Positions 36,392 through 45,134 of a DNA stretch of 64,000 bases are shown one piece after another. This stretch comes from Myxococcales bacterium (GTDB taxonomy: Bacteria > Myxococcota_A > UBA9160 > UBA4427): NCBI GenBank assembly GCA_012960035.1, contig DUBZ01000061.1, positions 124,001-188,000 on the forward strand. The letters run 5' to 3'. The position numbers and the translations under genes were made by a program. How positions within the stretch are numbered: position 1 is the stretch's first letter; each line of letters opens with the position of its first letter. The notes below the pieces were generated by a model. The model ran no database searches and was not told the DNA's origin. It saw nothing but the letters and a program-made list of their open reading frames with translations.

Positions 36392-36605
36392 TGGGTCCGA
36401 CCTCGAATGTGCTTGTCAGACGTCCGGTCGTGTTGGGGGGGCGCCTGATTTTCTCTGGGGTTGCTCACTATGTATCCGTCGGACTCACAAGAGATTCCGT
36501 GACCAGCATCACAGTTTTTGAAAATGGGCGGTGGAATCGTCGGAAAAGTGGAATTAGAACACCAGTTTACAAGCGTCGGAATTCAAATGGGTCGCGCGAG
36601 TCGGT

Positions 36606-38573
36606 TTACAGACTTTCGCGGTAGGTGCGAGCAAGTTTCTGCATGTCGCGGTGAATGCGCTGGACGAGGGGGCGCTCGGAATTCATACGCTCGAGATGAT
36701 TCGCAACCCCTTTCCCCTTTCCATAGGCGTGTCGTAGATCTTCACGCTGTTGAGAGTCCGCGAAGGCCTGAATCAATCGGTAGGTCTCCTCGGGTTTGAG
36801 TCGACGTCGGTTGGTCGTCAGGCGGCGGGTTGCATGGGTTAGGCCATCACCGGTCATCCGGGCGTAGGGATTGCGCTGTTCGGCTCGCGGGGCGAGTTCC
36901 TCGAGGAGGGTTCGCGGCGATTTCCGTGCGCGTCTCGCCGCCCATTGGATGAGAGCGAGGTAGGCACGCTGATAGCGTGCGGCTAGTCGGCGTCGATAGG
37001 GCGTGCGTTGTTTGTCCTTTCGCGACGCGTAGTCGGAGAGTGCGATGGCGAAGAAGTCTTCGGGTCGCAATCGCGATGTGGTCTCGCTGGACTCGTTCAA
37101 GAGGCGCGCTGGTAATTCGCGAAGGATGTCGCGCATACAGTAGACGGCATTTGAGGACAGTCCGTCTGCAACCGAATGGCGCCCGTGAGAGGACCGCGTT
37201 CGCTCGAGCCGGTTGTGCAGACGAAGGAGTTCTTCGAGGTGTTTTGGGGCGGACGATCGAATCGCTTCGTTCGAATCTTCGTCGAATCCGATCTGTCGAA
37301 GGAAGAGCCGCCGCTTATGACTCTCGAATTCACGATCGAAGAGTTTGAGCACTGGATCGTTCTTCAGCGTCGCAAGCGGTTTCCTCTTGCCTGTGAGGAG
37401 TAGCTCGCGGATCTGCACGAATCGCTGGACGATTTGGCGTGCTTTGCGTTTCTGCTCTGGAATGGATGTCGACATGCGATCGGTGTCAGCGAATCGATAG
37501 TCATGATGATAGAGGCCGAATTGGCGTACGGATCCGTAGTCGATGATGCTGCCATCGCACAGTACGTTGTCCCCATCCCAGTCGAGCCAACAGAAGATGT
37601 ATTCGCTTTCGAATAACGCCGTCGTTCGCGCAAAGTCAGTGGCAATGCGCTCGGCCAGGTAGCGAATGCGGGCATCCTGCCCAGCGATGGCCGGCCAGCG
37701 TCCATCTCGAATCTCTCGCTCGGCATAATATGAAACACAACTTCGAAGGTCCTCGTCGTTTTGCCGGCGCAAGAGTCCAAAGAAATGCGAGGGACGAAGC
37801 AGGTTGGGTGCAACACGAACATTGATGGCCTGGCCTGAGGGTAAGGATAGGACGGCGAGTACGCGTTCGGTCTGGATGCCGTTTCGTGAGAAGGATTCAC
37901 TCATCAGCGCCGCCCCGATGCCTTCTTCGATATGAGCGGTTCCACATCCATAGTCGGAGATGGAATTTCCTGTTTTGAAAAAGCGACCTTCTGCTGAGGT
38001 CGCCGGGCACAGCCGCGTGACTCCCGTCCCACAACTGGAGACATCGAAACTTCCGGCGCGACTCTGCAGAACGCCGTTCCAGATACTTCTTCCGTCCCCC
38101 GAGTTCAGTCCCAGCTTGTCTGGATGCTGCAGCTGCAGATATCGGGTCGCCATGTATGAATGCGCCTGACGGTCTCTGGCTCGTGGCTGATTCCCGTGGG
38201 CTTCATCCCATTCATTGACGATCACGAGGCTAAACGTGTCGAGGAGGGCCCGTCGCAGGGCCGGATTGAGTTGATCCGGATGGCCACTCGATAATAGGCC
38301 GATTTTTCGAGCCAGATCGAAATTAAAGAAGGCTATTTCGCTGTCGCGCCGTCGCTTCGCCGGATACGCAACAACAGCACTCGGGACTTCGGTTTGCAGC
38401 GGATGGCGGCCATCGATCGAACGCAGACGTGAATGCCGTGCTTCCTCTGCTCCCGCCTTGGAGCGGGTACGCAATCGGCCGCTGTGAGCAGGCTCTTTCG
38501 GCCGCACATCACGTTCCGTCGTCGCGCTCGTGGGAGGGCGAATATTTCGATATTTCGACTTAGAGGTTTTCAT
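36606..38573 (-). CDS. Divergent SelO-like (YdiU/pseudokinase AMPylase-type) protein
   Basis: Protein of 655 residues in the protein-kinase-like SelO fold, which in characterised members transfers AMP from ATP to Ser/Thr/Tyr. Matching blocks in order: GDGR (159-162), a Gly loop CGTGVTR (181-187), IEEGIGAALMSES (216-227), NVRVAP (251-256), then DWDGDNVLCDGSIIDYGSVR (331-350). The D335-N336 to D345 spacing equals the DN...DYG spacing of SelO's two metal residues. The SelO sequence between blocks is otherwise much changed, and the C-terminal third (about 450-655) is basic and unfamiliar. The first 70 residues are Arg-rich and may be disordered. No C-terminal Sec residue is visible. Confidence 0.6.
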   Translation of the reverse strand: MKTSKSKYRNIRPPTSATTERDVRPKEPAHSGRLRTRSKAGAEEARHSRLRSIDGRHPLQTEVPSAVVAYPAKRRRDSEIAFFNFDLARKIGLLSSGHPDQLNPALRRALLDTFSLVIVNEWDEAHGNQPRARDRQAHSYMATRYLQLQHPDKLGLNSGDGRSIWNGVLQSRAGSFDVSSCGTGVTRLCPATSAEGRFFKTGNSISDYGCGTAHIEEGIGAALMSESFSRNGIQTERVLAVLSLPSGQAINVRVAPNLLRPSHFFGLLRRQNDEDLRSCVSYYAEREIRDGRWPAIAGQDARIRYLAERIATDFARTTALFESEYIFCWLDWDGDNVLCDGSIIDYGSVRQFGLYHHDYRFADTDRMSTSIPEQKRKARQIVQRFVQIRELLLTGKRKPLATLKNDPVLKLFDREFESHKRRLFLRQIGFDEDSNEAIRSSAPKHLEELLRLHNRLERTRSSHGRHSVADGLSSNAVYCMRDILRELPARLLNESSETTSRLRPEDFFAIALSDYASRKDKQRTPYRRRLAARYQRAYLALIQWAARRARKSPRTLLEELAPRAEQRNPYARMTGDGLTHATRRLTTNRRRLKPEETYRLIQAFADSQQREDLRHAYGKGKGVANHLERMNSERPLVQRIHRDMQKLARTYRESL

Positions 38574-38833
38574 GGCGATTTCTCTTCGAGATCGGCCATT
38601 CGCCGGAGGCGCTTGAAGCCTCGAAGTCGATAGCTGAAACAGATCGCGCCATGAATTATCGTTCTGGTCGTCAGAAACGATTTACTTTCAGTGGGCTACG
38701 AGAAAATATGCTGCTGAGTTGCACATCGAGTCGAATTGTTATGTTGCATCTGCGATTCCGCGGATCGGACGCCACCGGGCCTGACAGCCGGCGGTGATCT
38801 CGGCGAGCACCGGGCAAGAGACGGGAGAGAAAG

Positions 38834-39631
38834 ATGACATCGGACGCGGACGATCGGCCTCAGACAAAGACGGACGTTGGCGAGGAAGCGGACCCTCTTG
38901 ACGCGGATACCGAGAAGATATCTTCTGTGAGACGCTCGGTGGCGGCCACATCGCCTCCGCCGCGAGATGCTCCATTTGATCCGTCGAATACGACGACCTG
39001 GACAGGATCGCCGCCGCCTCGCGTCATCGACGACGAAGCGACCGTCGTCTCGACTCCGGTTGCCCGAGATCCAGATGCGACCGAGACGATTGCGGCTGCG
39101 GTGCCTTTGGCACCCATTCAGAACGCGCCGCTTGCGCCGAGTTCATCGCTGCGCCCAATGTTGCTCGAGCGGATCGAACCCTCAATCGGGCGCGGGGAGC
39201 GCTTGCGTCTTGATGCTGCCCGATGGAAGGTTTCACTCGGGCGAGCAGAAGAGAGTGATATCCGGCTGTACACCGCGTCGGCGTCCCGCGAACATGCTTG
39301 GATCGCGGGAAACGAAGGGGGCGAGTGGGTCCTGTCCCCCATGGCGGAGAGGTCGGTGCGAATCGATGGTGAAGTCGTGACGGAGCCGATCGTGCTCGAA
39401 GTCGGCATGAATATTCTTCTTGGACAGGACCACCTTCGCTGCGTGACGGAGGGCTTGGACCGAAGTGCGACGGTCGCAGCCACTGTGGGAGAAGGCTTTG
39501 TGGATGCCGAAGGCTGGGGGTCATTCCGTTTCGGTCGATTCCGGGTAAACGCCTTGCTCGGCCTTGCATTCGGAGCGGCTACACTGATCGCCATCATATC
39601 GACCATCTTGGTTTTACTTGGTGGCGGTTGA
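38834..39631 (+). CDS. FHA-domain membrane protein
   Basis: About 265 residues. It has a long acidic, Pro/Thr-rich N-terminal tail (1-110) likely to be phosphorylated, one FHA domain (about 125-210: VSLGRAEESDIRLY, SREHAWIAG, then the usual strand pattern) and one C-terminal helix (LLGLAFGAATLIAIISTILV) leaving the FHA in the cytosol. GGGAGAG precedes the ATG. FHA domains bind phosphothreonine, so this is probably a receiver for the nearby Ser/Thr kinase. It is 200 bases upstream of the FHA-ferredoxin gene, same strand. Confidence 0.82.
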   Translation: MTSDADDRPQTKTDVGEEADPLDADTEKISSVRRSVAATSPPPRDAPFDPSNTTTWTGSPPPRVIDDEATVVSTPVARDPDATETIAAAVPLAPIQNAPLAPSSSLRPMLLERIEPSIGRGERLRLDAARWKVSLGRAEESDIRLYTASASREHAWIAGNEGGEWVLSPMAERSVRIDGEVVTEPIVLEVGMNILLGQDHLRCVTEGLDRSATVAATVGEGFVDAEGWGSFRFGRFRVNALLGLAFGAATLIAIISTILVLLGGG

Positions 39632-39831
39632 TCCAGGGCAACTTGAGCCTTTCCGAGACTCGAAGTCGAGGCTTGACAGTCCGTCGCCGAATGGAATCAA
39701 GAGCCCTGCGTGTAGCGAGGTGTGGTGCGAAGTGTGGTGTGAAGTGGTCCGAATGAGAAACGAAATCATCGCAGTCACAGATCCCTTGCGGAGTGAAGTG
39801 GCGTTAACTCCGCGTTACTGGTCCTCGACAC

Positions 39832-41118
39832 ATGGTGAAGGTGATGCCCGTGAGTGAGGGCGCCGGCATCGAACACGTGCTGCAGCTAATTTCCCGTGAT
39901 GGTGGCGTCACGCAAGAGGCCGTGCTTCAGACGGGCGAGTTCGAAATTGGTCGGCTAGGCGCCGGATTTTCATTCCCTGAGGATGAGGGTATGGCGGCCC
40001 GTGCTGCCCATCTAAACGTGATGAAGGGGCGCGTCTTCGTTCACGACTCCAACGAAGGGTCCGGCGTTTGGTTGCGAATCCAGGGGAATGACGGACGTCT
40101 CCTGAAGCCCCAAGATCAGGTTTGGCTCGGAGACCAGATCCTCATCATACGTCGGGAAAAGAGTGGGTGGGAGATTCGCCATCACGGGCCCGACGGTCTT
40201 TTCGTTCGTCTGCATCGCATTCCAAGTGGCGGGCTCTTCATCGGCCGTGGCTCGGATCTGGTCCTAGACGCCGATGATTCGCGACTCTCGCGCAGACATG
40301 CGCAGCTCGTTCTGGAAGCGGACGGCCTCAGGCTTTACGATCGCGGCGCTCGCAACGGAACTTATCTGAAACTAACTGAGGGTGAGGAGCTGGCACATTG
40401 CGGAGAGTTTAGAGTCTCGACGAATTTGTTTCGCTATTTGGAGCGCGGCCGTGTGCAGCAAGAATGGCGGAACACCGATTCTGGGATCTCTATTTCTCCA
40501 GTCCTGATCGACGCTGAGAGCGCGGCGCGGGATTCACCCGCTGCCGTGATTTCGGAACCAACCTCCCCCGCCAAGGCACTCCTGACCAAACCGAAACGTT
40601 CGCTTGGACTTGGGGCGCGCCTGCGAAGGCTGGGTCGCAGTCGGGGAAATGAACCGGACGGCGTCGAGTCGAAGGTGCTGAGCGGAACGCTCGAGGAATC
40701 GGATGGCCGCGAACATGTCGAGCGGACTCGGAATAGTCTCCCGCGAGACTCCAACGCGGATGATGCTCTCCCAGAGGACGGGTCGGCGCTCGAACCCGGG
40801 AAATGCCTTCTGGTACTGGACTTCGATGGCGATTCGATTTCGCTCGAGGTGACGGAGGGACAAACCATCCTTGAGGCGGTACAGGAAGCCGGCCTCGCGC
40901 GCGGGGAGCCCGTCGATTGGGAATGCGGTGACGGAGGCTGTGGCGTTTGTGTAATGGGTGTGGTTCGGGGTGCTAACCAATTGGATCCGCCCGAACCGGA
41001 AACCGGAGAGATGAGAACGATTCAGATCACGGAGCAGGTCGTTCCGGATCCAATGAAATATAGGCTGGCTTGTTTGGCGCGGGTGCGTGGAACGGTTCGC
41101 TTACGGAAACTAACATGA
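39832..41118 (+). CDS. FHA-domain protein fused to a 2Fe-2S ferredoxin domain
   Basis: Cytosolic protein of 428 residues. Region 15-110 resembles a worn FHA domain. Region about 130-212 is a good FHA (FIGRGSDLVL, SRLSRRHAQLVL, RGARNGTYLKL). A basic and Ser/Glu-rich linker follows (225-320). The end (322-428) is a plant-type [2Fe-2S] ferredoxin: C365, C370, C373 (C-x4-C-x2-C in ECGDGGCGVC) and C414 in YRLACLARVRGT. The last Cys is about 40 residues on, longer than the usual spacing. Phosphothreonine binding and electron transfer in one chain is unusual. The stop overlaps the next ATG (ATGA), so it is coupled to the DUF4384-OmpA gene. Confidence 0.85.
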   Translation: MVKVMPVSEGAGIEHVLQLISRDGGVTQEAVLQTGEFEIGRLGAGFSFPEDEGMAARAAHLNVMKGRVFVHDSNEGSGVWLRIQGNDGRLLKPQDQVWLGDQILIIRREKSGWEIRHHGPDGLFVRLHRIPSGGLFIGRGSDLVLDADDSRLSRRHAQLVLEADGLRLYDRGARNGTYLKLTEGEELAHCGEFRVSTNLFRYLERGRVQQEWRNTDSGISISPVLIDAESAARDSPAAVISEPTSPAKALLTKPKRSLGLGARLRRLGRSRGNEPDGVESKVLSGTLEESDGREHVERTRNSLPRDSNADDALPEDGSALEPGKCLLVLDFDGDSISLEVTEGQTILEAVQEAGLARGEPVDWECGDGGCGVCVMGVVRGANQLDPPEPETGEMRTIQITEQVVPDPMKYRLACLARVRGTVRLRKLT

Positions 41119-42107
41119 TGATATCAAGCTCGAAAAAGGTGTATTTTCTCATCGCGATCGCGGCTCTTGGAATGCCATCGATTGGCTTCGCGGGATCTGA
41201 TCGTGACGCGACAATTGAGCAGCTTGATGCGATCCTCGCGAATGAAGGAGACGACTCGGTTCGCGTACTCGTCAATGACGGGGAGGGAGCGCCCGTGCGG
41301 ATTGGCGATGAACTGGTTTATCACTTCGAGTCGTCCAGTCCCGGGTATCTGACTGCAGTTCACGTGGATACGCAGGGCGCGGCGACTCTTCTCTACCCCC
41401 GAGTCGATGTCGAGGAGGGTCGGGTTCATGCGGGGCAGGCCGTCCAGCTCCCTGCCTTGACTGATGGATTTCAGTTCAGCGTGCAGCCGCCCGTAGGCCG
41501 GGACCTGGTTTACGCGATCGTGACCAAGGTGCCGATCACTCGGCAAGATCTGGAAATAGAGAGCCGTGACGTCGTTGTGTCATTCGAATCTCATCAGGCG
41601 CCGGGCCTGGTCAGGCTGTTGTCCAAGGTCCTGGATTCAAGAGCATCTAAAGAGATTCATGTCGCCAGCGTCGCGCAACAGATCGATGGTCGCGGCTCCG
41701 TCCAATATCGATCGCTGGACATCGTCAGCTTCTTCGGCGAGCGAACGCGATCGATTCGTCCTGCGAAGCTCGATCTGCAGATTCAGTTCGCAACGAATTC
41801 CGCCGAACTCGATGCAGCGTCGCGCCGTAACATCGATGAGTTCGCCCAGGCGCTCAAAGATCCCAAGTTGCGCAGTATGAAATTCCGGGTGGCCGGGCAT
41901 ACGGATGTGCGGGGATCGGAGCAGCATAATTTGGGCTTGTCGGGTCGTCGTGCGGAAACGGTTCGAAGCTATCTGATCAGGTCCGGTGGAATCGATGAGT
42001 CTCGTCTGGAGATTCAGGCATTAGGTGAAACCACGCCGCTGATGCAAGAAGACTCGGCCTATGCGCGGCAGATGAATCGGCGCGTCGAATTCACGCCGGT
42101 GCGCTAA
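41115..42107 (+). CDS. DUF4384 plus OmpA-like peptidoglycan-binding protein
   Basis: Exported protein of about 330 residues. A signal peptide (VYFLIAIAALGMPSIGFAGS) is followed by a DUF4384 domain (about 45-150: VRIGDELVYHFESSSPGYLT, then AATLLYPR) and an OmpA C-terminal domain (about 220-330: LQIQFATNSAELDAASRRNI, VAGHTDVRGSEQHNLGLSGR, RRAETV). The OmpA part contains the D and R residues that hold the peptidoglycan DAP. DUF4384 is usually seen near Ser/Thr kinases and FHA genes, as here. It may anchor or sense at the cell wall. The start at 41115 overlaps the upstream stop. Confidence 0.85.
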   Translation: MMISSSKKVYFLIAIAALGMPSIGFAGSDRDATIEQLDAILANEGDDSVRVLVNDGEGAPVRIGDELVYHFESSSPGYLTAVHVDTQGAATLLYPRVDVEEGRVHAGQAVQLPALTDGFQFSVQPPVGRDLVYAIVTKVPITRQDLEIESRDVVVSFESHQAPGLVRLLSKVLDSRASKEIHVASVAQQIDGRGSVQYRSLDIVSFFGERTRSIRPAKLDLQIQFATNSAELDAASRRNIDEFAQALKDPKLRSMKFRVAGHTDVRGSEQHNLGLSGRRAETVRSYLIRSGGIDESRLEIQALGETTPLMQEDSAYARQMNRRVEFTPVR

Positions 42108-42215
42108 CCCCGCTGCCGGTCTTTGAGGCGCAGAGTCGAAAGAAGAGGATGTCTGGGCCGGGCCAGCGCGCCCCGCTGAATCATCTCAGTCCGCGTCAAG
42201 GTCGGCGGGGCAGGG

Positions 42216-44045
42216 TCAACGTGCGACGATGTCCTTGGCGCACCGGAACCCGAGGTTTATGCTCGAGTACTCGGGAACGTCTTCAGAGAACGCAGCGGAT
42301 CTGAGATAGGCGGGAATTTGATCCGTCCAGGAACCGCCTTTGTAGATTCTATACTCCCCTTCGCCACTCGGGGTCGAAGTCCATTCCCAGACGCTGCCGG
42401 CAAGATCAAGAATTCCGTTTTGCGTGGCGCCGGTTGGATGAGATCCGACCGGCTCGAGACCGATTCCACTCGAAGTCCATTCTCGAACGCGTGTGTGATC
42501 CCATTCGTCGCCCCAAGGATAAGCACGTCGATCAGCCCCACGTGCCGAGTATTCCCATTCGTCCTCGGTCGGGAGGCGCGAGCCTGTCCATTTGCAATAG
42601 GCGCGGGCGTCCGTCCAGGTGATGTGGACGACGGGATCGTTGGGGTGATCGCGTGCCGGTCGGTCGGGGCGTGGGTATCGCCAGTTGCACTTATAACATT
42701 TGGTGATGTCCCAGCTGTACCCGCGTTCCTCTGAGGTCGACACGTACTGCATCTCAGTGGCAAACCGTGCGAAGTTCGCGTTCGTCACCTCAGTGTCGTC
42801 GATCTCGAAGGGGGCGAGGGTGACTGTACGGAGGCGCTCATCGATGAACACACTTCGCTCGCAGTCGGCTCCTTGTCCTCCGCCGCGAAGGCAGATCGAA
42901 ATCGCACGATCGATCTCTTCAGGATGGCTTCCAAGCTCAACCGTGACGGGTTCGAATTGCAGCTCAACCTTGGGTTCATTTGTCTCGGTGACCTTGGGTT
43001 CGACTGGCGGTTCGGGCTCGCTTTGGTCAATGATCGGGTCGATTCCCTCTTCTGGAGGATTAGTAATCAGGAAAAATGCGATGATTCCGGTGGCAAGGAT
43101 GGCGAGGGCGGTCGAGCCGGCGGCAATCCCGGTCCAAGGAGGGAGGCTTGTAGTGCTCGTTCCCGTTCCGCAGAAGGCATTTGCGAAATCACTGCAAGTC
43201 TCGAATCGATCCTCGGGCTTGCGCGACAGCCCCTTCATAATGGCCTTCTCGGCTGCAACGGAGAGCGGCGCATCGAGACGTTTGCGATTGATCTTTGGTG
43301 GTGAATCGCGTTCTTTGGCGATGAGAATGGCTTCGTTGGTTTGTCCGCTGAAGGGCAGCTCTCCGGTGACCGCGAGGTAGACCACGGTCGCTAGGCTGTA
43401 TTGGTCGTAGGCGGGCGTGAGAATTCGGTCGATGGATTCAGGGGGCGCATAGGCTGGAGAGCCGACGAAGGTGCCGACAACCGTCAGTTCCTGGCGGACT
43501 GCCTGGGTGGGTGCGTCCGGATCAGCGGCGCCGATCGCAGTGGCAATTCCAAAATCTGAGAGGACGGCATTCCCGCGCTCGTCGAACAGGATATTGGCTG
43601 GCTTCACATCGCGATGCAGCGATCCGTTCCTGTGAACCGTGTCCAATGCATCCGCCACGGTGGGGAGCCATTCGAGAATCTGGTCCGGCGTTTCTTGCCC
43701 GCCCTGAGCCGTGATGCGCTCTCGTAGGTTTCCGCCGCGCAGATATTGAACGACCGCATAGGGAACGTTTCCGTGAGACCCGGAGCCCTCGATGCGGAGA
43801 ATCGCCGGATGCTCATGGTTGGCGAGATCGCGAATCTCCTGAAGGAAGCGCAGGCGAAACGTTTTGTCGGTCATCAGTCGCGCGTGAGGGATTTTGACGA
43901 CAACCTTGCGTTTGAGAGTGGCATCCCAAGCCAGATAGACGGTGCCCATGCCTCCGCGATCGAGTGCCTTCTTGATCTCGTAGCGATCGTCGAGCAGGGT
44001 TCCGACGAGCTGATCTTCGTCTTCCATGTCGATCGTTTCGTCCAA
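42216..44045 (-). CDS. Ser/Thr protein kinase with C-terminal FGE/sulfatase-modifying-factor domain
   Basis: Single-pass membrane kinase of 609 residues. Kinase domain about 20-285: RGGMGTVYLA glycine loop, Lys51, HRDVKPAN (144-151), DFG (164-166), 'GTFVGSPAYAPPE' activation region. One helix at about 302-325, then a Pro/Glu-rich linker. The outer domain (about 375-605) is formylglycine-generating-enzyme-like: EIDDTEVTNANFARFATEMQ, LPTEDEWEYSARGADRRAYP, LDLAGSVWEWTSTPSGEGEY and LGFRCAKD. The catalytic Cys pair of FGE is not evident, so it may be a sensor. TTG at 44045 or ATG at 44027 may start it. Divergent from psd by 38 bases. Confidence 0.88.
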   Translation of the reverse strand: MDETIDMEDEDQLVGTLLDDRYEIKKALDRGGMGTVYLAWDATLKRKVVVKIPHARLMTDKTFRLRFLQEIRDLANHEHPAILRIEGSGSHGNVPYAVVQYLRGGNLRERITAQGGQETPDQILEWLPTVADALDTVHRNGSLHRDVKPANILFDERGNAVLSDFGIATAIGAADPDAPTQAVRQELTVVGTFVGSPAYAPPESIDRILTPAYDQYSLATVVYLAVTGELPFSGQTNEAILIAKERDSPPKINRKRLDAPLSVAAEKAIMKGLSRKPEDRFETCSDFANAFCGTGTSTTSLPPWTGIAAGSTALAILATGIIAFFLITNPPEEGIDPIIDQSEPEPPVEPKVTETNEPKVELQFEPVTVELGSHPEEIDRAISICLRGGGQGADCERSVFIDERLRTVTLAPFEIDDTEVTNANFARFATEMQYVSTSEERGYSWDITKCYKCNWRYPRPDRPARDHPNDPVVHITWTDARAYCKWTGSRLPTEDEWEYSARGADRRAYPWGDEWDHTRVREWTSSGIGLEPVGSHPTGATQNGILDLAGSVWEWTSTPSGEGEYRIYKGGSWTDQIPAYLRSAAFSEDVPEYSSINLGFRCAKDIVAR

Positions 44046-44083
44046 GCCCGCCCATCCTCCCGATTCACGTTATCCTAACGCGA

Positions 44084-45061
44084 ATGACGGACTCACGGGC
44101 ACATGGAAATCGTTCTTCTGGCGTTTCGACACCCCGCGTGGGTGCGCACCCGCAAGCCAACGCGAAGCTCGAGACGGCGGCGAATGCGTCGCGGCTTTCG
44201 GGACTGGGTCGCCTACTGCTTGGCCTTCTCTATCTATTGCCCAAGAACGGGCTCTCTCGATTCGCCGGACGAGTCGCCTCCTTGCGGTTGCCCGGCCCGA
44301 TTCAGCGTCTGGAGATTCTTCTCTTTGCGCGCTTGGCCGGCGTCGATCTGAGCGAAGCCAGAGATCCGATTGAATCCCATGACTGCCTTCAGAGTTTCTT
44401 CGCGCGGTCGCTTCTCGACGATGCTCGGAAGATCGACGGAGATGATCAGAGTCTCGTTGCGCCCTGTGATGGCGCCTGGGGTGAAGCCGGCCGGGTCGAG
44501 GTCGGCACGCTGGTACAGGTCAAGGGGAGACGCTATTCGCTGGCTGAACTGCTCGGTGACAGCGATCGAGCCGGCGATTACGAGGGCGGATTCTTCGCAA
44601 CCTTCTATTTGTCACCCCGTGATTACCATCGATTTCATACACCCGCCGCGGGCTGTATTCGACGCATCGACTATCACCCGGGATCGCTCTGGCCGGTCAA
44701 TGCGATTGGACTGAAGGGCATCGACCGCCTCTTCGCACGCAATGAGCGAATCTGTGCCTACCTCGATACGGGGGAGGGTGATGGGATCCCGCTCGTACTC
44801 GTGCCGGTGGGGGCCATGATGGTCGGGAGTATCCGGCTAAACTTCGATGACCTCACGACGAATGACGGCGGCCAGCGGCCGGAGTGCAAGGAGCTTGGCG
44901 ATCGTGCACCGCGATTGGCTCGTGGCGAAGAGTGGGGTCACTTCGAGTTTGGTTCGACAATCGTTCTGCTCACGCCGCCCGGCCTCTACCACATCGAGCC
45001 GAGGCCGGTGGGCGAACCTGTCCGACTGGGCCAGATCATCGGTCGACGCCCCGACGCATAG
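44084..45061 (+). CDS. psd: Phosphatidylserine decarboxylase
   Basis: Inner-membrane pyruvoyl enzyme making phosphatidylethanolamine from phosphatidylserine, 325 residues. The conserved blocks are present: FATFYLSPRDYHRFHTPAAG with the catalytic Asp/His, GSLWPVNAIGLK, VPVGAMMVGSI and EFGSTIVLLTPPG. The last holds the (L/F)GST self-cleavage site whose Ser becomes the pyruvoyl group. The N-terminal 90 residues include the membrane-binding helix. PssA is not in the window. The gene is divergent from the kinase gene with a very short shared upstream region. Confidence 0.92.
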   Translation: MTDSRAHGNRSSGVSTPRVGAHPQANAKLETAANASRLSGLGRLLLGLLYLLPKNGLSRFAGRVASLRLPGPIQRLEILLFARLAGVDLSEARDPIESHDCLQSFFARSLLDDARKIDGDDQSLVAPCDGAWGEAGRVEVGTLVQVKGRRYSLAELLGDSDRAGDYEGGFFATFYLSPRDYHRFHTPAAGCIRRIDYHPGSLWPVNAIGLKGIDRLFARNERICAYLDTGEGDGIPLVLVPVGAMMVGSIRLNFDDLTTNDGGQRPECKELGDRAPRLARGEEWGHFEFGSTIVLLTPPGLYHIEPRPVGEPVRLGQIIGRRPDA

Positions 45062-45134
45062 CGTGCACGAATCGTGAAAATGATGTGAGTCGGATGCCGA
45101 GCATAAGCTGGCGATCGAACTCGCCACATTCTAG

